This document shows positions 1 through 7,867 of a stretch of DNA of 55,027 nt, piece after piece. The DNA is from Pseudomonadota bacterium. Its GTDB lineage: Bacteria; Pseudomonadota; Alphaproteobacteria; Acetobacterales; Acetobacteraceae. The stretch lies in assembly GCA_021809435.1 (NCBI GenBank), contig JAKBAD010000012.1, forward strand, positions 1 to 55,027, in the 5' to 3' direction. The position numbers and the translations under genes were made by a program. The notes under the pieces are model-generated. The model was not told the DNA's origin. It worked only from the letters and a program-made list of their open reading frames with translations, and ran no database searches. Position 1 is the stretch's first letter. Every line of letters starts with the position of its first letter.

Positions 1-3000
1 CATCACCGCCCGTACCGCCCACGCCGCCATTGCCCGCGCCGACATTGGCCGCCGCATCCGTCTTCAGGCCAGCCACCGAGGCGCCAATGGCAAACCCGCC
101 CGCGCCGCCAGACCCCGCGATCGATTGTGCCAGAATGCCCGTCGCGCTCACGCCCTGCGTCACCACCGCGTCGGCATTGGCCACCGTCACTTTACCGCCC
201 GTGCCGCCCGCGCCGCCATTCCCGCCGCCAACGCTCGAATCCGCACTGCTACCCAACGAAAGCTGAGCCCCCACGGCGAAGCCACCATTGCCGCCATTAC
301 CCGCGATCGATTGCGCCGCGATGCCGCTGGCAAAATCACCCTGCGTCTGCACCTGGCCATTGCCATCAGTGGCTAACTGGGTGGTGACGCTGACATCACC
401 GCCCTTGCCGCCCGCGCCGCCCGCGCCGCCCGTGCTGGTGGCGCCGCTGGGTTGGCCGCTGCCGCCGCCAATTGCGGATTCAACGGTACCAAACAAGGCC
501 GCCGCGGTATCATTGCCACTTTGCGCATTCAGCGAAACGCCGACCGCGAACCCGCCCGCACCGCCATTGCCGCCAATCGATTGCGCCAGAATGCCGCTCG
601 AATTGGCGCCCTTGGTTGAAAGCAGATCGCCAGAGCTGGTTACGCTTACCGCGCCGCCCAACCCGCCCGCGCCGCCAGCCCCGCCGATGGCGCTGGTACT
701 ACCCCCCGCGGCCGAAGCCGCGTTCGACGAAAACGACAGCGACGCGCCGACCGCAAACCCACCAGAGCCGCCCGAACCGCCAACCGATTGCGCCAGGATA
801 CCGTAAGAGGACGCGCCATTGGTGGCGATATTATCGGCATTGAGAATCGTGACCGCACCGCCTGAACCGCCAGCGCCACCGGCACCCGCGCCGACCGACG
901 ACGTGGCCTGGCCTTGCACACCGATGCCTACGCCCACGGCAAAGCCACCCTCGCCGCCCGAACCCGCGATCGATTGCGCCGCGATGCCGCTCGAGAACGC
1001 GCCCTGCGTGCTGATCTGACCCGATGCCGCGGCGGCGCCATTGGTGCCGGGAATACCATTCACCGTGACATTGACCGCCCCGCCATTGCCACCCGTGCCG
1101 CCAGAACCGCCAGACGAGCTTGAGCCCGAGCCCGAGCCTGTCCCACTGCCACCGACTGTATCAATGGCGGTGGTGAGGGCGGACAAAGCCGGGTTGCTGG
1201 TGCCCACGGCCAGAGACACGCCAACGGAGAAACCGCCGCTGCCACCGACACCGCCGATGGACTGAGCCAGAATCGCGTCGGAGGAGAAGCCCTGCGTCGA
1301 TATGCCTTGCCCGGTGCTGGTCACGTTCACCAGTCCGCCCGTGCCGCCATTACCGCCATTACCCGCGCCAACATTGGCCGAGGCGTTGGTGGAATCAGCC
1401 GACAACGAGGCGCCGACCGCGAACCCACCCGAACCGCCCGAACCGCCGATGGACTGCGCCAGAATACCGGTTGAATTCGAGCCCTTGGTTAGAATCTGAT
1501 CGGCGTTCTGCACGGTCACGGTGCCGCCCGTGCCGCCCGAACCACCGGCGCCGGCACCGACATCGGTCTCGGAATCGCTGGAAATGGCGCCCGCCGCGCC
1601 GACCGAGAAGCCGCCATTGCCGCCCGAACCCGCGATCGATTGCGCCTCGATACCCGCCGAGAAATTGCCGGTTGTGCTGATCACCCCTTTGCCGTTGCCG
1701 CCCAGGGTGGTGGTGACGCTCACCGCCCCGACGGAACCGCCAGGGCCACCATTGCCGCCCGTGGAGCTGGAACTGGCCCCCGCCGGCCCCGCGCCCACGG
1801 CCGACAGCACGGCCTGGGCCTTGGCGGTTTGCGGTGTATTGACGTTCAACGCCAACGACACGGCAAAGCCGCCATTACCGCCGCCGCCGCCAATGGATTG
1901 CGCGATGATGCCGTTTGAATTCGCCCCCGTGGTGGTGATGCCCGAACCAGAGCTGGTGACCGACACGCCGCTGGCCTGCCCGCCCGCGCCACCGCCGCCA
2001 CCGCCAACGTTCGACTGCGCATCGCCCGCCAAAGTGAGCGCCGCGCCCACCGAGAATCCGCCCGAGCCGCCGCCACCGCCAATGGATTGCGCGACAATGC
2101 CGTTGGAACTGGCACCCGAGGTGGCAATAATATCGGAATTATTCACCGTGATCGCGCCGGCATCGCCACCGATACCGCCCGCGCCGCCCACCGTGCTGGT
2201 GGCCGCCGTGCCGCCAACGCCAACATTGGCCCCCACCGAGAACCCACCCGCGCCGCCGCCGCCGCCAATGGATTGCGCGAGCACGCCATTTGAGAAATCG
2301 CCCGAGGTGGTGAGGGCGTCAGTGGCGGTGGTGCTGTTGACATTCACCAAAACATTGCCACCCGTGCCGCCCGCGCCACCCGCGCCGCCCACGGCGGTGC
2401 TGCTGTTGGCCGGAAACTGCGCGCCGAGCACGTTCGATATGGTTGACAATGCCGATGTGCCTACCCCGACATCAACCGAGAAGCCGCCATTGCCGCCGCC
2501 ACCGCCGATGGATTGCGCGATAATGCCCGTGGAGTTGGCGCCCTGGGTGGTGACCGAGCCGTTGACCGTGCCATCGACCTCGCCCGCCGTGCCGCCCGAA
2601 CCGCCCGAGCCGCCCAGCGATTGCGACATGTTACCCGCCAGCCCCACGGCCGCGCCCACCGAGAACCCGCCATTGCCGCCACCACCGCCAATGGATTGCG
2701 CCAAAATGCCCACCGAATTGGCGCCCTGGGTGCCGATATTGCCCGTGGTGGTGACCGTGACCTTGCTGCCCGTGCCGCCCGAGGCACCGCTGCCGCCCAG
2801 CGCGTTAGAGGCGCCATAGCCCAGGCTCACACCCGCCGCCACCGAGAACCCGCCATTGCCGCCGCCACCGCCAACCGACTGCGCGATGATGCCGATCGAA
2901 TTATCGCCCGTGGTCGTCTCGTTGCCGGTGAGCGTTGCGCTCACGGTGCCACCCGTGCCGCCCAAGCCGCCCGTGCCACCCACCGCGTTGGCCGCCGCCG

Positions 3001-5458
3001 CATAGAGCGAGGCATTAACGCCAACCGAGAACCCGCCATTGCCGCCGCCGCCGCCAACCGACTGCGCCAAAATACCGGCCGAGTCAGCGCCCGCCGTGCT
3101 CAGCGTGCCGGTTTGTGCCACCGTAACCCCACCGCCCGCGCCGCCCAGGCCGCCCGAACCGCCAATGGCGTTCGATGCCCCGACACCAGCGCCCAGATTC
3201 AGCCCGGCCGCCACCGAGAACCCGCCATTGCCGCCGCCGCCGCCGACCGACTGCGCGAAAATGCCGACTGCATTGTCACCCGAGGTCGAGATGTTGCCAC
3301 CATTGGCGACCGAGACCGTGCCGCCCGCTCCGCCATTGCCCGCCGTGCCGCCCACCGCATTGTCGGCACCACCAAGAAAATTGGCGCTAGCCGAAATCGC
3401 CAGCCCGCCGCGGCCGCCGCCGCCGCCGACCGATTGGGCGAAAATACCGTCGGACTGCGTGCCGGTGGTCGTGATGTTCTGGTCGGTGTTGATGGTGACC
3501 GTGCCGGCCAAACCGCCATCGCCGCCCGAGCCGCCAATCGCGGTTTGCGCCTTGGTGGTGAAATTCACGCCCGCCGCGATTGAGTAGCCGCCATTACCGC
3601 CGCCGCCACCAACCGATTGCGCGAAAATACCATCCGACTGGAAACCCGACGTGTTGATGGTGCCGACCGTATTGGACGACTTCAAAACATTAACATCACC
3701 GCCCGCGCCACCCTTGCCACCACTGGTAGATGCCCCCGACCCGCCAATGCTCAGCGGTATGCCGGGGCTGATGCTGAGCGTGCCGCCGCCATTGCCACCG
3801 CCGCCACCGACCGATTGCGCGAAAATACCGGCGGAGAACCCGCCGGTGGTGGTGATGTCGCCGGAATTGGTGACCGTGACACTGCCGCCGTTGGCGCCGT
3901 CGCCGCCCGCGCCGCCCTCGGAGATGAAGCCCGAGGCATTGCCGCCATTGCCGCCACCGCCACCAATCGACTGCGCCAGAATCCCATCGGATTGGAAGCC
4001 GCTGGTGTATAATGAGCCGGTATTGGTGACCAGCACCGTGCCGCCGACTGAAGCATTGCCGCCGCTGCCCGCCGAGGCACCCAAGCCGCTGGCGCTGGCG
4101 CCGTTACCGCCACCGCCGCCGATGGATTGCACCTCGATGGCATTGGACTGAATACCGCTGGTGGTGACCGAACCGCCATTGACCGCGCTGGCCTGGCCGC
4201 CATCGCCGCCGCCCTGACCGTTGGAGCCGAGCGCCACCAACCCTGAGGTGGACCCCGCATTACCGCCGCCGCCGCCCAGCGACTGCACCAGAATGCCGTT
4301 GGAATAATTGCCCGAGGTCAAGATGGTGGCGTCGCTGTTGACGCTGGCGTCAAGCCCGTTGCCGCCTGTGCCGCCGCCGCCGCCGCCCGAATAAAACAGG
4401 CCAAACCCGCCTGCGCCCGTGCCGCCGCCGCCGCCCACGCTCATGGCCATGATGCCGGCCGATGAAGCGCCGGTGGTCGTGATGGAGGTACCGGTTCCGG
4501 CGCTCACCGAGGCAATGCCGCCCTGCCCCGCCTGCACGCCCTGGCCGCCTTTGGAATAAAAGAACCCGCCACCGCCGCCCGAGCCGCCATTGCCGCCCTG
4601 CGACAGCGCAACGACACCGGCCGAGCCGACGCCCGAGGTGGAGACATTGGCGCCCGCGTTCAAATAGACCGATGCGCTATCGCCATAGCCACCGGCGCCG
4701 CCATTGCCGCCAGCGCCCCCCAGCGCGCCACCCGAGCCGCCATTGCCGCCATTGCCGCCCTGCGAAATGGCCACCACGCCATCACCCGCCGAGCTGACAA
4801 TGCTGGACAAATTGACCGTGGCCTGGCCGCCATCCGACCCCGCGCCACCCGCGCCACCATCGCCGACGCAGCAAGGCGATGAGCCCCCGGCCCCGTTTGA
4901 GCCATTGGCCTGTGCCACCACGGCCGGGCTGCTCACGGTGGAGGATGTAACGGTGGCGCCGCTGGAATTCAGAATCAATGTCGGCCCGGCATTGCCCGCC
5001 GGGCCCGCCGGGGCGGGGGTGACATTGCATGTGCCGCCCGTACATTGGTTCTGTGGCGCGCTCAGCGTACAGGTCTTCTTGGCCGCGCAGGTATAATACG
5101 TAACCGTAATTGGGCAGCCGGAGCTGGCAACCGCGCAATTATAGGTGATCGAGTTGGATTGGCAGCCGCTGTCGCTCGACGAGCAAGCGGTGTCGCCGGT
5201 GCCAATGGTGCAGGAACTGCCGCTGGCGCATTGCAAGAATGACGGCGTGGGCAGCGAACTCACCGCCGCGCCGGTGCCCTTTACCGCAATGGAAGCGGCC
5301 GGGGCATTGTTGAAGGTGAAGGTCGCGCTCGACGATGTCGAGGTGGTGCAGGCAACCGCAAAACCGTTCTCGTAGCAGGTGGGGTTGGCGTGCGCGGCGG
5401 CGCCGACCATGAGAAAGCCAAGCAGGAATACAACCGAGACTAATAGCCGCTTGACCAT
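1..5458 (-). CDS. Giant Gly-rich repeat surface protein (adhesin/autotransporter-like), 3' end outside window
   Basis: Reading leftward from ATG at 5458 there is one frame whose start and far repeats stay in register over 1,819 codons to the window edge; I saw no stop in the stretches translated. The start MVKRLLVSVVFLLGFLMVG...AHA is a signal peptide. About 120 Cys-rich residues follow (pairs near residues 28/38, 77/83, 91/97 and further on), then Gly/Ala/Ser/Thr repeats. Each repeat is roughly 60 residues (about 180 bp) with a core like ILAQSIGGGGGNGG and a segment like VTVTNSGDITTTG; I count about 22-24. Such repeats are known from large secreted or autotransporter beta-strand repeat proteins of alphaproteobacteria. 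The C-terminus, where a beta-barrel would lie, is not in the window, so the export route is unknown. It lies 90 bp 3' of the IalB-like gene on the same strand and may share its mRNA. A GGGAG 11-15 nt upstream supports the start. Proline-rich plus-strand frames here are antisense shadows. Confidence 0.85.
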   Translation of the reverse strand, partial: MVKRLLVSVVFLLGFLMVGAAAHANPTCYENGFAVACTTSTSSSATFTFNNAPAASIAVKGTGAAVSSLPTPSFLQCASGSSCTIGTGDTACSSSDSGCQSNSITYNCAVASSGCPITVTYYTCAAKKTCTLSAPQNQCTGGTCNVTPAPAGPAGNAGPTLILNSSGATVTSSTVSSPAVVAQANGSNGAGGSSPCCVGDGGAGGAGSDGGQATVNLSSIVSSAGDGVVAISQGGNGGNGGSGGALGGAGGNGGAGGYGDSASVYLNAGANVSTSGVGSAGVVALSQGGNGGSGGGGGFFYSKGGQGVQAGQGGIASVSAGTGTSITTTGASSAGIMAMSVGGGGGTGAGGFGLFYSGGGGGGTGGNGLDASVNSDATILTSGNYSNGILVQSLGGGGGNAGSTSGLVALGSNGQGGGDGGQASAVNGGSVTTSGIQSNAIEVQSIGGGGGNGASASGLGASAGSGGNASVGGTVLVTNTGSLYTSGFQSDGILAQSIGGGGGNGGNASGFISEGGAGGDGANGGSVTVTNSGDITTTGGFSAGIFAQSVGGGGGNGGGTLSISPGIPLSIGGSGASTSGGKGGAGGDVNVLKSSNTVGTINTSGFQSDGIFAQSVGGGGGNGGYSIAAGVNFTTKAQTAIGGSGGDGGLAGTVTINTDQNITTTGTQSDGIFAQSVGGGGGRGGLAISASANFLGGADNAVGGTAGNGGAGGTVSVANGGNISTSGDNAVGIFAQSVGGGGGNGGFSVAAGLNLGAGVGASNAIGGSGGLGGAGGGVTVAQTGTLSTAGADSAGILAQSVGGGGGNGGFSVGVNASLYAAAANAVGGTGGLGGTGGTVSATLTGNETTTGDNSIGIIAQSVGGGGGNGGFSVAAGVSLGYGASNALGGSGASGGTGSKVTVTTTGNIGTQGANSVGILAQSIGGGGGNGGFSVGAAVGLAGNMSQSLGGSGGSGGTAGEVDGTVNGSVTTQGANSTGIIAQSIGGGGGNGGFSVDVGVGTSALSTISNVLGAQFPANSSTAVGGAGGAGGTGGNVLVNVNSTTATDALTTSGDFSNGVLAQSIGGGGGAGGFSVGANVGVGGTAATSTVGGAGGIGGDAGAITVNNSDIIATSGASSNGIVAQSIGGGGGSGGFSVGAALTLAGDAQSNVGGGGGGAGGQASGVSVTSSGSGITTTGANSNGIIAQSIGGGGGNGGFAVSLALNVNTPQTAKAQAVLSAVGAGPAGASSSSTGGNGGPGGSVGAVSVTTTLGGNGKGVISTTGNFSAGIEAQSIAGSGGNGGFSVGAAGAISSDSETDVGAGAGGSGGTGGTVTVQNADQILTKGSNSTGILAQSIGGSGGSGGFAVGASLSADSTNASANVGAGNGGNGGTGGLVNVTSTGQGISTQGFSSDAILAQSIGGVGGSGGFSVGVSLAVGTSNPALSALTTAIDTVGGSGTGSGSGSSSSGGSGGTGGNGGAVNVTVNGIPGTNGAAAASGQISTQGAFSSGIAAQSIAGSGGEGGFAVGVGIGVQGQATSSVGAGAGGAGGSGGAVTILNADNIATNGASSYGILAQSVGGSGGSGGFAVGASLSFSSNAASAAGGSTSAIGGAGGAGGLGGAVSVTSSGDLLSTKGANSSGILAQSIGGNGGAGGFAVGVSLNAQSGNDTAAALFGTVESAIGGGSGQPSGATSTGGAGGAGGKGGDVSVTTQLATDGNGQVQTQGDFASGIAAQSIAGNGGNGGFAVGAQLSLGSSADSSVGGGNGGAGGTGGKVTVANADAVVTQGVSATGILAQSIAGSGGAGGFAIGASVAGLKTDAAANVGAGNGGVGGTGGD

Positions 5459-5548
5459 AACGACGGCACTCCCACCCCATTTATCGCCTTGCGGCGGCGC
5501 CGGCCTTATGGCCAATCACCGCGCAAGCACGCTGAATTGCTCAGTTAA

Positions 5549-6241
5549 TTACTGACTGGACCCGTTTTCGTGACGCAGGGCATCCAGCGCCGAGGACAGC
5601 CCACGCAGCGAGAACGGCCAGGCGATCGAATTATTCACGCCATCCTTGAAAGCCAGGTGGCCAAGCCCGCTTTCCGCGCGCCACTGGTTCACCACCGCAC
5701 CCGAGAACACCGCCGAGGCAAAGCACCCCGAAGGCAGGCAGCGCTCGAAGCTGAGGTCGAAGCCATTGTCATGCGCGTCAGCGGCGCGCACCGGCGTCTG
5801 CAAGGCCACATTGTCGGGCAGCACCACCACCAGGCGCAGATCATTGCCCTGGCCAGGCGCACGCCCAATGGCGATCTCAGCCACCAGCTGCTTCTTCTCA
5901 TTTTGCAAAAACTGGTTCAGCTCGCAGGTTTTCTGCGCCGAACCGGCCGCGCTCGAGCAGCGCATGACCCAGTCGCCATAAGCGGTCTGGGTCACTTTGG
6001 GGGCGGCCGGGGCCGTGGTGCTGCTGGTTTTGGTCACCAGCGAGGGCGCGGAGACGGTGGCGGGGCCGGGGGTCGCCAGCGCGGCATTGCTGGAGCGGCC
6101 AGACAGCCCCCAAGCGCCAATGAGCACGATGCCAGAGAGAACCGCCGCGCCGGAAATAAACCAACCCCGGCCAAAACGCTTGCGCGCCGCGCCGCTCGCC
6201 GGGCGTTCCTGGCCACCATCGGTCCCAAAGCCATTCGTCAT
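5549..6241 (-). CDS. Invasion-associated locus B (IalB) family protein with N-terminal membrane anchor
   Basis: 230 residues. A basic cytoplasmic N-terminus is followed by one hydrophobic segment (about residues 26-46), an Ala/Ser/Thr/Pro-rich linker, and a periplasmic domain with YGDWVMRC and KTCELNQ, the paired-Cys signature of the IalB family (COG5342). Family members are small periplasmic proteins named from Bartonella. In free-living alphaproteobacteria their function is not settled, so no invasion role is implied. Start chosen at ATG 6241 because an AAGGA lies 7 nt upstream; a longer TTG-start reading to 6265 lacks one. It is 90 bp upstream of the giant repeat protein on the same strand. 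Its stop codon sits in a small inverted repeat, TCAGT-N5-ACTGA. Confidence 0.8.
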   Translation of the reverse strand: MTNGFGTDGGQERPASGAARKRFGRGWFISGAAVLSGIVLIGAWGLSGRSSNAALATPGPATVSAPSLVTKTSSTTAPAAPKVTQTAYGDWVMRCSSAAGSAQKTCELNQFLQNEKKQLVAEIAIGRAPGQGNDLRLVVVLPDNVALQTPVRAADAHDNGFDLSFERCLPSGCFASAVFSGAVVNQWRAESGLGHLAFKDGVNNSIAWPFSLRGLSSALDALRHENGSSQ

Positions 6242-6537
6242 GCGCTTGTCCTTCCACATCCCCAAAAGCCAAAACTTACCGGCCCGGCCCGCTCAAAAAG
6301 CAGACCGGCCTCGCGGCATTTAATTGTCACATCACGCGGCGGCGTTTGTAACTCGTTAATGTCAGGTTAACTCTGTTTCATTGTGTAAGTAAACACATAT
6401 TTATTTGTAGTAGAATCTAAATTTATAACAAATTCGTGTGCCACCCCTGGCGGGCGGGAACCGGCATTTGCGCCAGATCAATGTTTTTTATCCGCCCTGG
6501 TGCATGAAAGCCGAACCAGCCGGTAGGAAGCCGCCTT
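6242..6537. other. AT-rich divergent promoter region between the IalB gene and hypC
   Basis: 296 bp without a gene. About 6350-6435 is markedly AT-rich compared with its surroundings and must hold promoters for the leftward ialB-like gene and the rightward hypCDFE set. No convincing FNR half-site pair was found. One palindrome with the geometry of a CRP-superfamily site is listed separately. Confidence 0.6.
6382..6397. promoter_or_regulatory. CRP-like palindrome TGTGT-N6-ACACA
   Basis: A perfect 5-bp inverted repeat separated by six bases, the same geometry as the CRP consensus TGTGA-N6-TCACA with one change per arm. It lies about 140 bp from both hypC and the ialB-like start. It may bind a CRP/FNR-family regulator or may be chance in AT-rich DNA. 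Confidence 0.35.
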
Positions 6538-6774
6538 ATGTGCCTTGGGATTCCCATGCAGATCATCGCCATCGACGGCTTCAATGCCGAGTGCGAGGCC
6601 AGAGGCGTGCGCCGCACGGTCAGCCTGTTCATGATCGGCGAGAACGAGGTGGCGGTGGGCGATTTTGTCATGGTCCATGTCGGCTATGCCTTACGCAAAA
6701 TGACCCCCGAGGACGCCCGCGAAAGCTGGGAATTGTTCGACGAGATTTTCGCCGCCGCCGACGGCCATGGCTGA
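6538..6774 (+). CDS. hypC: [NiFe]-hydrogenase maturation chaperone HypC
   Basis: 78 residues, the usual size. It starts MCLGIP, the family signature; Cys2 binds the Fe(CN)2CO unit that HypC carries from the HypD complex to the large subunit. The body matches HypC/HupF proteins. Start ATG 6538 follows an AGGA at 6525-6528. It overlaps hypD by 8 bp (ATGGCTGA), so the two are translationally coupled, and it is the first gene of the rightward set hypC-hypD-hypF-hypE. Only one HypC/HupF-type chaperone is seen in the window, while many uptake systems have both hupF and hypC; the second may be absent or elsewhere. Confidence 0.97.
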   Translation: MCLGIPMQIIAIDGFNAECEARGVRRTVSLFMIGENEVAVGDFVMVHVGYALRKMTPEDARESWELFDEIFAAADGHG

Positions 6775-7867
6775 CGATTTCGCCACCGCCCGGGGCTGGC
6801 TCGAGAAACTCCACGACCTGCCATTGACGGGCGAAATCCGGGTCATGAATGTCTGCGGCGGGCATGAGCGCAGCCTCACCCAGCTCGGCCTGCGCGGCGT
6901 GCTGCCGGCGGCCATCAAGCTCATTCCCGGCCCCGGCTGCCCCGTCTGCGTGTGCCCCGAGGAAGACATCGCCGACGCCATCGCCCTCGCCATGAGCCGC
7001 GAGGTCACGCTGGTCGCTTTTGGCGACATGCTGCGCGTGCCCATCAACGCCCCCAAGGGCGAGGTACGCTCGCTGGCCGAGGCGCGCGCCCAAGGCGCCG
7101 ATATCCGCCCCATCGCCTCGCCGCTCGAGGCCACCGCCCTGGCCACAGCCCTGGCGCCGCGCCCGGTGGTGTTCTTCGCCGCCGGGTTCGAAACCACCAC
7201 CGCCCCCGTGGCCGCCATGCTGGCCCAGGGCGCACCCGATAATCTCTCGGTGCTGCTCAGCGCCCGGCTCACCTGGCCGGCGGTTGATATGCTGCTGCGC
7301 GCCGATTCATCTTGCCTCGATGCCCTGATCGCGCCCGGCCATGTAGCGGCGGTGATGGGCGCGCGCGAATGGGGCTTCATCCCCCAAACCCACCATTTAC
7401 CCGTGGCGGTGGCCGGGTTCTCGGCCAATTCGCTGCTGGCCGCGCTCTATTCGGTGTTGCGCCAGAAGCTCGCGGGCAAGCCCTTTCTCGATAATTGCTA
7501 CCCCGAGCTGGTCGCCCCCGAAGGCAATAAACGCGCCCAGGCCCTGCTGGCGCAGGTGATGGAGGTGCGCGACGCCACTTGGCGTGGCATTGGCACCATC
7601 CCCGCCTCGGGCTTTGCGCTCAACAGCGCCTATGCGCGCTTCGACGCCCGCGCGCGCTTTCAGCCCGCCGCTCCGCCCCGCCGCCATGCGGGCGAAATGC
7701 CGCCCGGCTGCGACTGCGCCAGCGTGGTGCTGGGGCGCAAGCTGCCCACCCAATGCCGGCTTTATGGCCGCGCCTGCACGCCGCGCGCGCCCGTGGGGCC
7801 GTGCATGGTCTCCGATGAAGGGGCCTGCCATATCTGGTGGCAGGCGGGCGAGCGGCCGGCGGCGTGA
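6767..7867 (+). CDS. hypD: Hydrogenase maturation factor HypD (Fe-S scaffold for Fe(CN)2CO assembly)
   Basis: 366 residues, close to the family norm. HypD is the [4Fe-4S] scaffold on which the cyanide and CO ligands are put on iron, in complex with HypC. Visible motifs are NVCGGHE (Cys30), GPGCPVCVCP (Cys58, Cys61, Cys63), the PGHV loop, and the Cys-rich C-terminal part with GCDC, CRLYGRAC and GPCM that holds the cluster. It overlaps hypC by 8 bp and hypF by 4 bp when the GTG start at 7864 is used. Confidence 0.97.
   Translation: MADDFATARGWLEKLHDLPLTGEIRVMNVCGGHERSLTQLGLRGVLPAAIKLIPGPGCPVCVCPEEDIADAIALAMSREVTLVAFGDMLRVPINAPKGEVRSLAEARAQGADIRPIASPLEATALATALAPRPVVFFAAGFETTTAPVAAMLAQGAPDNLSVLLSARLTWPAVDMLLRADSSCLDALIAPGHVAAVMGAREWGFIPQTHHLPVAVAGFSANSLLAALYSVLRQKLAGKPFLDNCYPELVAPEGNKRAQALLAQVMEVRDATWRGIGTIPASGFALNSAYARFDARARFQPAAPPRRHAGEMPPGCDCASVVLGRKLPTQCRLYGRACTPRAPVGPCMVSDEGACHIWWQAGERPAA

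Noticed and set aside
1-4600. Regular about 180-bp repeats that could suggest a CRISPR-like or tandem noncoding array
   Set aside because: The repeats are degenerate, of uneven length and read as protein repeats in one frame; there are no constant repeats with unique spacers.
288-5096. Several long Pro/Ala-rich plus-strand frames (for example 288-806, 1521-2819, 4704-5096)
   Set aside because: They are the exact antisense of the Gly-rich repeats of the minus-strand giant gene; they lack ribosome sites and family matches, while the minus frame has a signal peptide and keeps register across the region.
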